Notes under the pieces: generated by a model
The model's input: only the letters and a program-made list of their open reading frames with translations
Database searches by the model: none
Told to the model about the DNA's origin: nothing
Source: Salipaludibacillus neizhouensis
GTDB taxonomy: Bacteria; Bacillota; Bacilli; Bacillales; Salisediminibacteriaceae
Assembly (NCBI RefSeq): GCF_002886185.1
Contig: NZ_NJAW01000037.1
Location: 24,528 to 88,527 of the forward strand
Direction of reading: 5' to 3'
Length of the DNA: 64,000 nucleotides
Shown here: positions 26,517 to 35,485 of the stretch, piece by piece
Layout of the letters: the number at the start of each line of letters is the position of its first letter
How positions within the stretch are numbered: position 1 is the first letter of the stretch
Translations under genes and position numbers: made by a program

Positions 26517-26600
26517 GTTGTTGTTTTAACTAGAACAAGGAGATCCTACTTTAATTTGCTCGAGGTGGACGCTTCTGCAAGCACCTTTTCAAAAAACAAC
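26517..26600 (+). repeat. Truncated copy of repeat family B
   Basis: TTGTTGTTTTAACTAGAAC ... GCTCGAGGTGGACGCTT matches the start of the B unit (read on the minus strand of 35205-35395). The middle is missing and the copy ends in AAAAAACAACAAC, inverse to its beginning. It lies in the gap between alr and ydcC. Confidence 0.5.
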
Positions 26601-26682
26601 AACGTTTACGAAAACAGCTTTCAACTATTATTATCGTACACAGTATTTCTATTTATGTCATCTACGATTTGCCACAGAAAGC

Positions 26683-26723
26683 AAAAAAGCACATGAGAGG
26701 TAACTGCCTCCCATGTGCTTTTT
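26683..26723. terminator. Bidirectional terminator downstream of the ydcC-like gene
   Basis: AAAAGCACATGnGAGG / CCTCnCATGTGCTTTT stem with A and T runs on both sides, 9 bp after the lipoprotein stop codon. Confidence 0.85.
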
Positions 26724-26731
26724 AACTTATC

Positions 26732-27781
26732 TTATTTCTCTTCTGTTCCATAGACACTTCTGGCAACAGAGACGATATCTTCTTTTTCCAGTGTTTCTGA
26801 GACTAGGAAAAAGTCGGTTCCTTCATAGGACCACGAAACAGTTTTTGTCTCTTCGTCCTCCGTTAACGTACCAACTGTGAAACCTAAATCAATAGGCTCA
26901 CCATTTGATACACTAATGGCAGTACTGGCTTCAACGACATCACTCTGCTGTTGAATAAGTCTAAATGGCTGGTCACCTTCAAAATTCAAGACTACCCGTT
27001 TCCCATCATCTGACTGTACTTCTTCTGAATCGGCAAAACTAGTACCCTGAGGTTCATACATTGGATAGAAAACAGTGAAATCATCGGCACCCTCTTCTTC
27101 CTCTGTTTCTTCCCCATCTGACATTGTTGGTACATCAGATTTTAACTGGGCGCCAGTCATATTACGGTCCATGTCAAAGTCGCTTTCTGAAAATGTGGCA
27201 TTTTTCTGAAAATCTTCGAAAGTGACATCTACTAGAACGGATAATTCTGCATCCATTACTTTTACTGAACTCGGCGTTAACTCTTTTTTGTCCAACGTGA
27301 TTTCCTGCTTATTTAAATTTTTATTTGAATAGGTCGTATTTGTCTGGAACGTGTAGTTATCTTCTGTAGCAGTAAACGTTCGTTCCGGATCCATTAATAT
27401 ATCATTAATCAAAGACTCATATAGATATGCTTGACTGTTGTTTTCAGGCCAATCACTTTGGAATCGAAAGCTTTTATTAAGAGCAGGCGTTAATACAAAA
27501 ACACCTTCTTCATTCCTTAAGATAATTTGACTTTGATCTTTTTCAGCATGATTTAATGCCACTCGATAGGATGACGGGCTTTGATACCAGACTTCCACTT
27601 CATATACTTGAGGTTCCTCACCAGTTTGCAAAGTCATTGTAGCCTTTGTTTTATACCCGGTTAAATCCTCTAACGTACTCTCTAAAGAAGCAATCACGTC
27701 CTCTTGACTCTTTTCTCCGCAAGCAGTAAGAATACTGACGAGGGCGATAGCAATAATGAATAAGGAAATGATTTTTTTCAT
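26732..27781 (-). CDS. ydcC: LolA-like lipoprotein, YdcC family
   Basis: 349 residues with a type II signal peptide (lipobox LTAC at residues 18-21). The mature protein resembles LolA-fold proteins (LEDLTGYKTKATMTLQTG, VEVWYQSPSSYRVAL) and carries an acidic linker near residue 220 (EETEEEEGADD). B. subtilis YdcC, in the same place before alr, is a sporulation-associated lipoprotein of unknown molecular role. It is expected on the outer face of the membrane. Confidence 0.85.
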   Translation of the reverse strand: MKKIISLFIIAIALVSILTACGEKSQEDVIASLESTLEDLTGYKTKATMTLQTGEEPQVYEVEVWYQSPSSYRVALNHAEKDQSQIILRNEEGVFVLTPALNKSFRFQSDWPENNSQAYLYESLINDILMDPERTFTATEDNYTFQTNTTYSNKNLNKQEITLDKKELTPSSVKVMDAELSVLVDVTFEDFQKNATFSESDFDMDRNMTGAQLKSDVPTMSDGEETEEEEGADDFTVFYPMYEPQGTSFADSEEVQSDDGKRVVLNFEGDQPFRLIQQQSDVVEASTAISVSNGEPIDLGFTVGTLTEDEETKTVSWSYEGTDFFLVSETLEKEDIVSVARSVYGTEEK

Positions 27782-27833
27782 ATACTCAACCCCTTTGTGT
27801 CATTTCGACGACAAAGGAGGGTTATATCATGCG

Positions 27834-29363
27834 TTAGTAACGGGCTGATCGGAGCACGATCGGTAAAGTATCTATCAAATCTGTTGCGACTACACTAAAT
27901 GTATCTAAGTTCTCCATTAACCTATCCGCAGTTATTCCATGCACATATACAGCATTGCAAAGAGCATCTTGAATTGACTTGTGCTGAAGGAGAAACCCTA
28001 AAATGATTCCCGTCAACACATCTCCACTCCCACCTTTGGCTAACGATGCATTACCAGTTGTGTTCACATATTGATGACCCTCTGGTGTAGTAATAATCGT
28101 ATAGGGTCCTTTTAAAACGACATACATCTGATATGTTTTTGCAAACGATTTGGAAACTTCAAATCTGTTTTGCTCAACTTCTGCTACTGACAAAGCAGTC
28201 AGCATCGCCATTTCACCTGGATGTGGAGTAATGATAGTTGCTCCTTGTCTTTGCTCGCTTCTCCATAATGGAAGTTCCTGTGAAAGATGATAAAGACCAT
28301 CAGCATCAATCACAACTAACCCTGAATAAGGCTGTAGAGTTTTAAACAGTGGATAACTGTTCGCTCTCCCCAATCCTGGACCAATAGCTACTCCATGAAA
28401 ATTGTTAAAGGAGATCGCGTCAGAGAAAGCATTTGGAGAAATACTTCCCTTTGTATTTTCCAGTACGATGAACGTAGACTCTGTTGATTGAGAGGCAACG
28501 ATAGTTTGTATTGACTGCGGTATCGCTAAAGACAATAACCCTGCTCCTGCACGTAAACAAGCATTAGCTGTAAGAACGGCAGCCCCAGGCATGGATTCGC
28601 TGCCTGCAATAACAAGCGCCTTCCCTGCCTTTCCTTTATGGCTATTCATTTCTCTTACAGGCAGAGTATCTTTCACTGTATGCGCAGTAATCAGTTCTCG
28701 TTTAATACCGGCCTTTTGAAAGGATCGGGATGGGATTCCGATATCTAATACATGAAGCTGACCATAATTCTCGGCAGACGGAAAAGTGAAAGCACTTAGT
28801 TTGGGTGCTTGAAGAGTATATGTTTCACTAGCTAAAATGCCTCTACTCTCTTCATCGCCACCATTTGGAATCCCACTAGGAATGTCCACCGAAATAACCC
28901 GCTTCTTGGCTGAATTGATCAAGGAAATTACTTCCCCATAAGGTTCCTTTAAAGGACCTTCGATTCCCGTGCCCAGTAAAGCATCAACCACCAGCGTAGC
29001 TTTTGAAAGATCTTTTTCTGCAAGACCCTCTTTCCCTTGCCAGTGCTGAAAGGAATATCCACATTTTTTATAAATATCCTTATGTTTGCAGGCTGTACCC
29101 CGAATACGATTCTCAGAAGGAATCACCCACACTTTGACATCGCAGCCTCTTTCCAACAAAAGCCTTGAAATAACAAAACCATCTCCGCCATTATTTCCTG
29201 CACCAATAAAAACAATGATTTTTTCATTTGCTTGAATCAGTGAAAGAAGTTTTTCTTTAAATACCTGACCAGCGTTCTCCATCAACATTTCTTCACTTAA
29301 ACCAATCTGCTCCATGGTATAGCGATCAATTTGGTGCATTTCACCACCCGTTACCACGTACAT
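27834..29363 (-). CDS. nnr: Bifunctional NAD(P)H-hydrate epimerase/dehydratase
   Basis: 509 residues combining two repair enzymes. The N-terminal YjeF_N epimerase (about 1-215) has VFIGAGNNGGDGFVISRLL and VDALLGTGIEGPLKEPY. The C-terminal ribokinase-like ADP-dependent dehydratase has ITPHPGEMAMLTA, VLKGPYTII and AKGGSGDVLTGIILGF. Together they regenerate NAD(P)H from its hydrate. It lies between acpS and ydcC, as in many bacilli. Confidence 0.95.
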   Translation of the reverse strand: MYVVTGGEMHQIDRYTMEQIGLSEEMLMENAGQVFKEKLLSLIQANEKIIVFIGAGNNGGDGFVISRLLLERGCDVKVWVIPSENRIRGTACKHKDIYKKCGYSFQHWQGKEGLAEKDLSKATLVVDALLGTGIEGPLKEPYGEVISLINSAKKRVISVDIPSGIPNGGDEESRGILASETYTLQAPKLSAFTFPSAENYGQLHVLDIGIPSRSFQKAGIKRELITAHTVKDTLPVREMNSHKGKAGKALVIAGSESMPGAAVLTANACLRAGAGLLSLAIPQSIQTIVASQSTESTFIVLENTKGSISPNAFSDAISFNNFHGVAIGPGLGRANSYPLFKTLQPYSGLVVIDADGLYHLSQELPLWRSEQRQGATIITPHPGEMAMLTALSVAEVEQNRFEVSKSFAKTYQMYVVLKGPYTIITTPEGHQYVNTTGNASLAKGGSGDVLTGIILGFLLQHKSIQDALCNAVYVHGITADRLMENLDTFSVVATDLIDTLPIVLRSARY

Positions 29364-29433
29364 GTCTGTCCCTCCCTATCCGCATTATCACTATATGAGG
29401 TCGTCCTTCACAATATGCAAACTTGTCCTCAGA

Positions 29434-29799
29434 CTAATGTATACTTTCAATAATTACTTGAGCTGCAGCATATTCTCTCGTATGTGTTATTGACACGTGC
29501 ACCTCTTGCTCTTTTGCTTTTTCTCTTGCGTAGATGCACGGTTTCCCTCTTTCCTCGGAACGGATCTCAATATCTTGAAAGGATAGGTCTTTTCCAATGC
29601 CACAGCCAAGAGCTTTGCTGTATGCTTCTTTAACTGCAAACCTTCCTGCTAAAAATTCAATCTTTCTTTTTTCTGATAAAGAAGCAAAGGTTTCAAATTC
29701 ATGATTCGTTAAGATTCTTTTTGCAAAAGCTGGTTTTCTTCTGTATGTATCTTTAATTCTTTGAATTTCAACGATGTCTATTCCGGTTCCAATTATCAT
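29434..29799 (-). CDS. acpS: Holo-[acyl-carrier-protein] synthase
   Basis: 121 residues. It shows MIIGTGIDIVEIQRI with the Mg2+-binding aspartate, and FLAGRFAVKEAYSKALG, the conserved phosphopantetheinyl transferase motif. It transfers 4'-phosphopantetheine from CoA to ACP. The ATG at 29799 follows GGAAGGTG. Confidence 0.96.
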   Translation of the reverse strand: MIIGTGIDIVEIQRIKDTYRRKPAFAKRILTNHEFETFASLSEKRKIEFLAGRFAVKEAYSKALGCGIGKDLSFQDIEIRSEERGKPCIYAREKAKEQEVHVSITHTREYAAAQVIIESIH

Positions 29800-29985
29800 G
29801 GGAATCACCTTCCTATTTCACTTCAATTAAGCATACTCTCCTTTTACCATTCATTCCACTCTTCTTAAACCTGATGCTAGTTATAATATACAAATAATAG
29901 TCTTTGAAAACAGTCATATGATAGAATGAGAAAACATGCGAAGCTATTTTTATGAACTTATCCTTACGTGAAGGAGTACGAGACA

Positions 29986-30744
29986 ATGTTTATACGTAAT
30001 GAAACATTCGGAGGTTTTATTAGATCTTATAAAGTAATCACTGTATTGGTAGCAATTAATATATTTTTTTATATTTGGACGGATTTATTTCCATTCTTAG
30101 GTGGCGAAGAAATCCGTATGCTTGGAGTAGGTCAAAACATTGCGATAGCAATGGGCGAATACTGGAGACTTGTTACACCTATTTTTCTTCATGGGGGTCT
30201 CATGCACATGGCGTTTAATTCGTTTGCCTTAATTTTATTTGGACCGGCTCTGGAAATAATGTTCGGCAGAAGCCGCTTCCTGACTTTCTATCTAGCTACC
30301 GGCATACTTGCAAATATAGCCTATCTCTATTTAGGAAATCCATATGGCGTTCATTTAGGGGCTTCAGGAGCTATATACGGACTATTCGGTGTTTATCTGT
30401 ACATGGTATTTTACCGGAAAGATCTCATTGATAAAGCAAATTCTCAGCTCATTTTAACTGTACTCGTAATTGGTGTCGTCATGACCTTTATTAACCCGGG
30501 AATCAATATACTTGCTCATATTTTCGGCCTTATCTCCGGTGCTGCTTTAGGTCCGATATTTTTAATGAACCTGCCTTCAAGGAATCGTTCCTTTCAGAAT
30601 GTTCATGATAACAGTAACGTTGGATTCGATCCGAACCGTTGGGCAAACCGAGAAAATAGAAAGAAAAAAATTATCATCATGGCAGTACTAGGTATTGCGG
30701 GAATGATTCTCTTTTTCTATCTCGTCTCGACATTCCTACTTTAA
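29986..30744 (+). CDS. Rhomboid-family intramembrane serine protease
   Basis: 252 residues with about six to seven membrane segments. Catalytic features: HGGLMHMAFNSFAL (helix 2), HLGASGAIYGLFG with the active serine in GASGA, and NILAHIFGLISGAALG with the catalytic histidine. Substrates are unknown. It is the syntenic counterpart of B. subtilis YdcA, divergent from acpS. The ATG at 29986 follows AAGGAG; the upstream GTG has no site. Confidence 0.9.
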   Translation: MFIRNETFGGFIRSYKVITVLVAINIFFYIWTDLFPFLGGEEIRMLGVGQNIAIAMGEYWRLVTPIFLHGGLMHMAFNSFALILFGPALEIMFGRSRFLTFYLATGILANIAYLYLGNPYGVHLGASGAIYGLFGVYLYMVFYRKDLIDKANSQLILTVLVIGVVMTFINPGINILAHIFGLISGAALGPIFLMNLPSRNRSFQNVHDNSNVGFDPNRWANRENRKKKIIIMAVLGIAGMILFFYLVSTFLL

Positions 30745-30775
30745 GTACTATTTTAGAACGGCGAAAGTCTATGAA

Positions 30776-30815
30776 CAAAAAGCGTTAGGCCCCTCTATGG
30801 GCTGACGCTTTTTTG
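30776..30815 (+). terminator. Terminator of the rhomboid gene
   Basis: AAAAGCGTTAGGCCC / GGGCTGACGCTTTT hairpin followed by T residues. Confidence 0.9.
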
Positions 30816-31004
30816 TGTTTTGTCAGGCAATAAAACCCTTAGTGGAAAAAATAGTTAACACTACGCCTACAGTATAAATGTAATTATTTTACAATTGTCA
30901 TAGTATATTCACAATCTGCTGTCTTTCCTCCCTATTTCATCCTATATTATAAAACTGAAGAGCCGTTTCTCTTCCTAATTTAGAAGCCTTAAGGGGGGAT
31001 TATC

Positions 31005-31160
31005 ATGCAGCATTCAGATGTAGAAACAAAAGAAGCAACACCACTTAAAGAAACGAAAGAGCACTCATTAAAAGGAACGTTATATTTTGTTATGTTTATT
31101 GGATCCTTCATTTTCATTTCGTGGTTTGTTATTTACTTTCTCTTTTTATCTAGAATTTAA
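31005..31160 (+). CDS. Cytochrome c oxidase subunit IIa-like small membrane protein
   Basis: 51 codons, preceded by AAGGGGGG. A charged N-terminal half (KEATPLKETKEHSLKGTL) leads into one membrane helix (YFVMFIGSFIFISWFVIYF). Its place directly before subunits II and I of a ba3-type oxidase fits the subunit IIa family of the Thermus-type ba3 oxidase, where a one-helix subunit replaces the missing first helix of subunit II. It is the first gene of the oxidase operon. Confidence 0.8.
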   Translation: MQHSDVETKEATPLKETKEHSLKGTLYFVMFIGSFIFISWFVIYFLFLSRI

Positions 31161-31182
31161 CACAGTTGGGAGGGGACATAAG

Positions 31183-31650
31183 ATGCATTTGCACAAATAC
31201 GAAAAAATATGGATGACTTTTGGAATCGGATCCCTTGTTTTATTTTTAGCAGTACTTGGAGTTTCAGCTTTTGCATTCGGTGCACAACCACCAAGTCATA
31301 TGCACTCGGTAGATTCACAAAATCTTGAAGAAAGTGTTTTCTCCGCACCAGGAGTAGAACAGATCGACGAGACTACCTATCGCGCTAGATTAGTGGCGAT
31401 GGCTTTTGGCTACGACCCTGGAACAATCGAAGTTCCAGTTGGTTCAACCGTTATTTTTGAAATTACCAGTTCTGATGTCGTTCACAGCTTTGCCATACCT
31501 GGCACAAATGTAAATCTAATGGTAACTCCAGGTCATGTGAATATGACCGAACATACATTTACTGAGCCGGGAGAATATTTAGTTCTATGCAATGAGTACT
31601 GTGGCACCGGACACCAACACATGCAAATGAAAATTGAGGTGACTCCATGA
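31183..31650 (+). CDS. ba3-type cytochrome c oxidase subunit II
   Basis: 155 residues: one N-terminal membrane helix (about 12-34) and a cupredoxin domain. The CuA ligands are present: histidine in DVVHSFAIPG, and Cys, Glu, Cys, His, Met in CNEYCGTGHQHM. It accepts electrons from cytochrome c on the outer face. The ATG at 31183 follows GGGAGGGG. Its stop overlaps the start of subunit I by four bases (ATGA). Confidence 0.93.
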   Translation: MHLHKYEKIWMTFGIGSLVLFLAVLGVSAFAFGAQPPSHMHSVDSQNLEESVFSAPGVEQIDETTYRARLVAMAFGYDPGTIEVPVGSTVIFEITSSDVVHSFAIPGTNVNLMVTPGHVNMTEHTFTEPGEYLVLCNEYCGTGHQHMQMKIEVTP

Positions 31651-32633
31651 TGAATCAATCAAATCTTGCTTTTAAAAATAATCACTATGAACCTGAAATA
31701 GGCGTTGATCCTAGAGACGGAAAGCTGGCCTTTTATTATGTAGTTATTGCATTTTCCGCTTTTTTACTTGGGATATTAGGAGGGTTACTGCAAGGGCTTT
31801 CCCGTGGCGGAATGATTGAATTACCGAGTTGGCTTGGCTACTATCAAATACTGACTGCTCACGGTGTACTTCTCGCGTTAGTATTTACTACCTACATTAT
31901 ATATGGTTTTTTATATGCTGGGATGAGTAGAACACACGGTGCATTCTCCCCTAGATTAAGAAAAACAGGTTGGATTGGCTTCATTCTTACTTCTTTAGGT
32001 ACCGGAATGGCTACCGTGATGATTCTCGCTAACGAAGCTTCCGTACTGTATACATTTTATGCCCCTTTGCAGGCTCACTATATTTTTTACTTTGGATTAG
32101 TTTTCTTTATAGTCGGAACTTGGGTCACTGGTATTCCTATGCTTGTTCATTATTTCAAATGGAAAAAGACACATCCCGGCGAACCAGCACCGTTATTTGG
32201 ATTCATGACTACAGCAACTATTCTTCTCTGGATCATAGCGGGCTTAGGTGTTGCAGCGACAGTTATAGGACAAATGATTCCGTGGGCACTCGGAATGACT
32301 GATGAAATCAATGTCGTCTTAAGCAGATCCCTTTTTTGGTATTTCGGACACCCGCTCGTCTATTTTTGGATTATGCCGGCTTACATGGTCTGGTATTTAG
32401 TAGTTCCTAAGGTCATTGGCGGTAAACTATTCAGTGCCTCTTTAGCAAAATTAGCATTTGTTTTGTTTCTTTTATTCTCTATCCCCGTCGGTTTTCACCA
32501 TCAGCTGATGGAATCAGGAATATCTGTTTTCTGGAAATATGTCCAGACAATCTTAACTTTTGTAGTTGTCGTCCCATCCCTATTGACCGCATTTTCTATC
32601 TTTGCTACATTCGAGCAAACAGGACGTGAATAA
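31647..32633 (+). CDS. ba3-type cytochrome c oxidase subunit I, N-terminal part (frame cut by TAA)
   Basis: 328 codons holding the first eight or so membrane helices. It has the low-spin haem ligand in LTAHGVLLALVF, the CuB His and cross-linked Tyr in WYFGHPLVYFWIMP, and the CuB His pair in GFHHQLMESG. The frame stops at TAA (32631-32633) after FATFEQTGRE, in the cytoplasmic loop that normally runs on into GG-G-LFGW. The same frame continues without shift in the next feature. The missing part contains both remaining haem histidines, so this fragment alone cannot be a working oxidase. It is a nonsense mutation, a sequencing error, or a true two-piece subunit. Confidence 0.85.
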   Translation: MMNQSNLAFKNNHYEPEIGVDPRDGKLAFYYVVIAFSAFLLGILGGLLQGLSRGGMIELPSWLGYYQILTAHGVLLALVFTTYIIYGFLYAGMSRTHGAFSPRLRKTGWIGFILTSLGTGMATVMILANEASVLYTFYAPLQAHYIFYFGLVFFIVGTWVTGIPMLVHYFKWKKTHPGEPAPLFGFMTTATILLWIIAGLGVAATVIGQMIPWALGMTDEINVVLSRSLFWYFGHPLVYFWIMPAYMVWYLVVPKVIGGKLFSASLAKLAFVLFLLFSIPVGFHHQLMESGISVFWKYVQTILTFVVVVPSLLTAFSIFATFEQTGRE

Positions 32634-32645
32634 GGTGGAAGAGGC

Positions 32646-33335
32646 TTGTTCGGATGGATGAGAAGATTGCCTTGGGACGATGTACGTTTCTTTGCCCCTT
32701 TTATGGGGATGTTATTTTTTATTCCTGCTGGTACAGGTGGAATTATTAATGCAAGCTTCCAATTGAATTCCGTGATTCATAATACCTTATGGGTAGTGGG
32801 GCATTTCCACATAACGGTAGGAACAACTGTTGTCTTGACCTTTCTCGGAATGAGCTTTTGGCTGATCCCTGTTACAACCGGAAGAAGGCTGACGAAGCAC
32901 ATGAATCGTTCAGGAATGGTTACAACATGGCTATGGGCGATCGGAATGTTTCTCATGTCTGGCGCTATGCATATTCTTGGTTTATTCGGCGCACCTCGCC
33001 GCACAGCTTATACAACCTATCAGGATAGCCCTCAGGCTTTAAGTTGGTTCGATGGAATTTTCGCTAGTCATATAACAGTAGGGATTGGAGGAGTAGTGTT
33101 AACGGCTGCCGGACTGCTGATGTTCTATAACTTTATTTATATGTCTTGGTTCGCTCCGAAAGGACATACAGAGTTCCCACTAACACCTGATCCGGATGAT
33201 ATGGTCACGACGCCTAAATATTTGGATAACTGGAAACTCTGGGGTGCCATAGCAATCGCGCTCATCCTTTTCGCATACACTATACCGATGATTGAAATCA
33301 TTTTTGATGCTCCCCCCGGCTTACCCGGATACTAA
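32646..33335 (+). CDS. ba3-type cytochrome c oxidase subunit I, C-terminal part
   Basis: 229 codons in the same frame as the preceding part (TAA GGT GGA AGA GGC TTG). It holds the VVGHFHITVG pair of haem ligands and the last helices. With the upstream part the total is about 560 residues, the usual length of ba3 subunit I. A TTG at 32646 lies 7 bp after AAGGTGG, so re-initiation as a separate polypeptide is possible. The coding sequence after the stop shows no decay, which argues against an old pseudogene. Confidence 0.8.
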   Translation: MFGWMRRLPWDDVRFFAPFMGMLFFIPAGTGGIINASFQLNSVIHNTLWVVGHFHITVGTTVVLTFLGMSFWLIPVTTGRRLTKHMNRSGMVTTWLWAIGMFLMSGAMHILGLFGAPRRTAYTTYQDSPQALSWFDGIFASHITVGIGGVVLTAAGLLMFYNFIYMSWFAPKGHTEFPLTPDPDDMVTTPKYLDNWKLWGAIAIALILFAYTIPMIEIIFDAPPGLPGY

Positions 33336-33482
33336 GAAAAACGGCATAGCCGTCTTTTATTAAATACAGCGTGATCTTTTTAGCCACCCCCGAGTAGCAC
33401 CTACGAAGTGTGTGTAGGTGCTACTCGAAAGGAGGTGGGTTTCCCTTGATACGTGTGGCGTAAAGATAGCTGTCATTTTATA
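33333..33482 (+). repeat. R element, copy 1
   Basis: 150 bp beginning exactly at the stop codon of the oxidase gene (TAAGAAAAACGGCATAGCCG). Order of parts: ACGGC-ATA-GCCGT hairpin with T tract, linker, CGAGTAGCACCTAC stem with its GTAGGTGCTACTCG partner, then AAAGGAGGTGGGTTTCCC, TTGATACGTG and finally AGCTGTCATTTTATA. The first hairpin can act as the oxidase terminator. Confidence 0.85.
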
Positions 33483-33498
33483 CTTTCTTATCTGTTAA

Positions 33499-33543
33499 AA
33501 AAGACTCACTGGCAAAATAACTTAGCCGGTTGAGTCTTTTTTT
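33499..33543 (+). terminator. Terminator between the oxidase operon and mgtE
   Basis: AAGACTCA ... GGC / GCC ... TGAGTCTT hairpin followed by seven T. Confidence 0.8.
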
Positions 33544-33625
33544 GAAATTCCCTTCATATTAACCCCCGAAATAGGGTATAGTTTTTTAGACAGCACTAAT
33601 TGCCGTCAAAAAGGAGGACCCTTCT

Positions 33626-34969
33626 ATGGAGACAGACAAACTAACGGTACTCACAATCAAATATTTAAAAGATAATAGTAAAGAAACGTTCAAGGAAATG
33701 GTAGAAGAACTCCACCCATATGACTTCGCTGAATTATACCGGGCATTGCCTGAAAAACATCATTTTAAATTCCTTACATACTTAAGCACAAAACACATCG
33801 CTGCTTTAATGATGGAATTAGAGCCGGATATGCAAAAAGAAGTCTTATTGAAGTTAGGTATTGAGAAGTCTTCAAAAATCATGGATATCATGGATAATGA
33901 TGACTTGGCTGACCTTTTAAGTGAGATTTCAGAAGAAGAGTTAGAGGAATACCTAGCAGCAATGCAACAGGACGAATCTCAAGCAGTTCAACAATTAATG
34001 AGTTACGAACCGGAAACGGCCGGGGGGATCATGACGAGCGAGTTTGTATGGCTCCGTGATTATTACACGGTTCGAGATGCGGTCGAAAAATTTAAGAGTT
34101 TTGCTGAAATCACTCGTAATATTTATTACCTTTATGTCATTGACGAGGAGAAAAAATTAGTTGGAGTAGTGTCATATCGGGACTTACTGCTAGCCGATAT
34201 GGATGAGAAAATCCATGATATTATGTTTAATCGAGTACTCTCCGTCTCTCTTGACACAGACCAAGAAGACGTCGCTCAATTAATACAAAGGTATGACTTC
34301 CTCGCTGTTCCGGTAGTCGACGAAAAGGAAGCACTTAAAGGAATTGTCACTGTCGATGATGTTATTGATGTCATTCATGATGAGGCTCAGGAAGATATTG
34401 AAAAGCTATCCGCTTCAGGTAAAGACATTGATTTCCAAACAACTGCAAGTGTTGCTGCTTACCGGCGCTTGCCTTGGCTCATCCTATTATTATTTATCGG
34501 TTTGGTTTCCGGAGGGATCCTGGATTCGTTTGAAAATACATTGGATCAAGTCGTTGCACTTATATTTTTTATGCCGATGATTGCTGGTATGACAGGAAAC
34601 ACAGGAACTCAATCTTTAGCAGTTGTTGTGCGTGGCCTTGTAACAAATGATATTGATCGCAAGACAGTTACGAAACTCGTTTGGCGTGAATTCAAAGTAG
34701 GAATAATTATCGGATTAGTATGTGGACTTTTAGTATTTCTCGTGGCTATGGCTTGGCAATCATTTATGTTCGGCATCGTGGTTGGCGTCTCTTTAATTGC
34801 CACAATATTAATTGGTACAATGGCCGGAACTATTATTCCATTAATTCTCTATCGTGTAGGGCTTGATCCTGCCGTTGCTTCTGGGCCATTAATTACCACC
34901 TTAAATGACATCTTCTCGTTATTAATATATTTCGGGATAGCAACAAGTCTCATGCATTTTCTTATATAA
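33626..34969 (+). CDS. mgtE: Magnesium channel/transporter MgtE
   Basis: 447 residues. N-terminal superhelical domain (about 1-130, DLADLLSEISEEELEEYLA), two CBS domains (about 135-255; MTSEFVWLRDYYTVRDAV, GIVTVDDVIDVI) and five membrane helices (about 280-447) including GMTGNTGTQSLAVVVRGL. It mediates gated Mg2+ entry across the cell membrane; the N and CBS domains sense cytosolic Mg2+ in the family. The ribosome site is AAGGAGG. Only about 80 bp separate it from the upstream terminator, too little for an M-box riboswitch, and none is visible. Confidence 0.95.
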   Translation: METDKLTVLTIKYLKDNSKETFKEMVEELHPYDFAELYRALPEKHHFKFLTYLSTKHIAALMMELEPDMQKEVLLKLGIEKSSKIMDIMDNDDLADLLSEISEEELEEYLAAMQQDESQAVQQLMSYEPETAGGIMTSEFVWLRDYYTVRDAVEKFKSFAEITRNIYYLYVIDEEKKLVGVVSYRDLLLADMDEKIHDIMFNRVLSVSLDTDQEDVAQLIQRYDFLAVPVVDEKEALKGIVTVDDVIDVIHDEAQEDIEKLSASGKDIDFQTTASVAAYRRLPWLILLLFIGLVSGGILDSFENTLDQVVALIFFMPMIAGMTGNTGTQSLAVVVRGLVTNDIDRKTVTKLVWREFKVGIIIGLVCGLLVFLVAMAWQSFMFGIVVGVSLIATILIGTMAGTIIPLILYRVGLDPAVASGPLITTLNDIFSLLIYFGIATSLMHFLI

Positions 34970-34989
34970 TAAGAAAAATTGCATTGCAG

Positions 34990-35185
34990 CAAAAAAACTT
35001 AGTGTCTTTTTTTCTATTTTGTTGCTTTTGTTATAACGGAAGGTTGTTTTGGAAGAATTACCGCTCGCTTTCCGTGGATGATCCGCGAGCCTCCTCGAGC
35101 ACACGAACGCTCTGTGGGGTCTCGCTTGGATCATTCTTCCACAGGAGTCTCGCGGATTCTTCCAAACAACAAACTTTTAGAAAGG
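34990..35185 (+). repeat. Repeat family A, copy 1
   Basis: Begins CAAAAAAACTTAGTGTC, then a long imperfect palindrome. The outer arms are GTTGTTTTGGAAGAAT and ATTCTTCCAAACAACAA, the inner arms GATCCGCGAG and CTCGCGGATT, and CTCTGTGG pairs with CCACAGGAG. About 90% alike to copy 2 at 41.0 kb by eye. The plus-strand open frame across it (34984-35484) is not a gene. Confidence 0.85.
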
Positions 35186-35204
35186 CATTTTACGTAACTG
35201 TTAC

Positions 35205-35395
35205 TGGTTTTGAAAAACTCGAAGTAGCGAAGGCGGCGACTCCTGCGGGATTAGCAATAGCTGAAGACCCCGGAGGATGGTCTTTGTCCGAGGTGGCTAA
35301 AGCATTGCCCGCGGAAAGCGTCCACCTAGAGCGGATTCGAGTTCCTCTGTTCAAAGTAAAACAACAAGTCTCTTATGAATTGTTGTTTTACCGGC
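35205..35395 (-). repeat. Repeat family B, fullest copy
   Basis: On the minus strand: TTGTTGTTTTACTTTGAAC, GCTCTAGGTGGACGCTTTCC, GCGGGCAATGC, GCCACCTCGG, CCTCCGGGGTCTTCAGC, ATCCCGCAGGAGTCGCCGCC, TTCGCTACTTCGAG. It shares CGCTTTCCG-GG, CCTCGG, GGGGTCT and CGCAGGAGTC with family A and appears as a diverged relative in inverted orientation beside it. GC-rich against its surroundings. Confidence 0.7.
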
Positions 35396-35485
35396 ATTCA
35401 GAAGCTACTATTTGCATTTTCATAAAATATCAAAGTTTCCAAAACAACTTTTTTATAACTCTTTTAACCCGCTTTAAGATTTGAA

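Noticed and set aside
31647..33335. Annotating subunit I of the oxidase simply as an old pseudogene
   Set aside because: There is only one stop, no frameshift, and sequence after the stop is as well preserved as before it; a split or very recent event fits better.
33544..33625. Possible M-box riboswitch before mgtE
   Set aside because: Only about 80 bp are available between the terminator and the ribosome site, and no M-box core is present.
34984..35484. A 166-codon plus-strand frame between mgtE and putB, and similar frames at 41027-41259
   Set aside because: They are read through repeat families A and B and have no ribosome site or conserved start.
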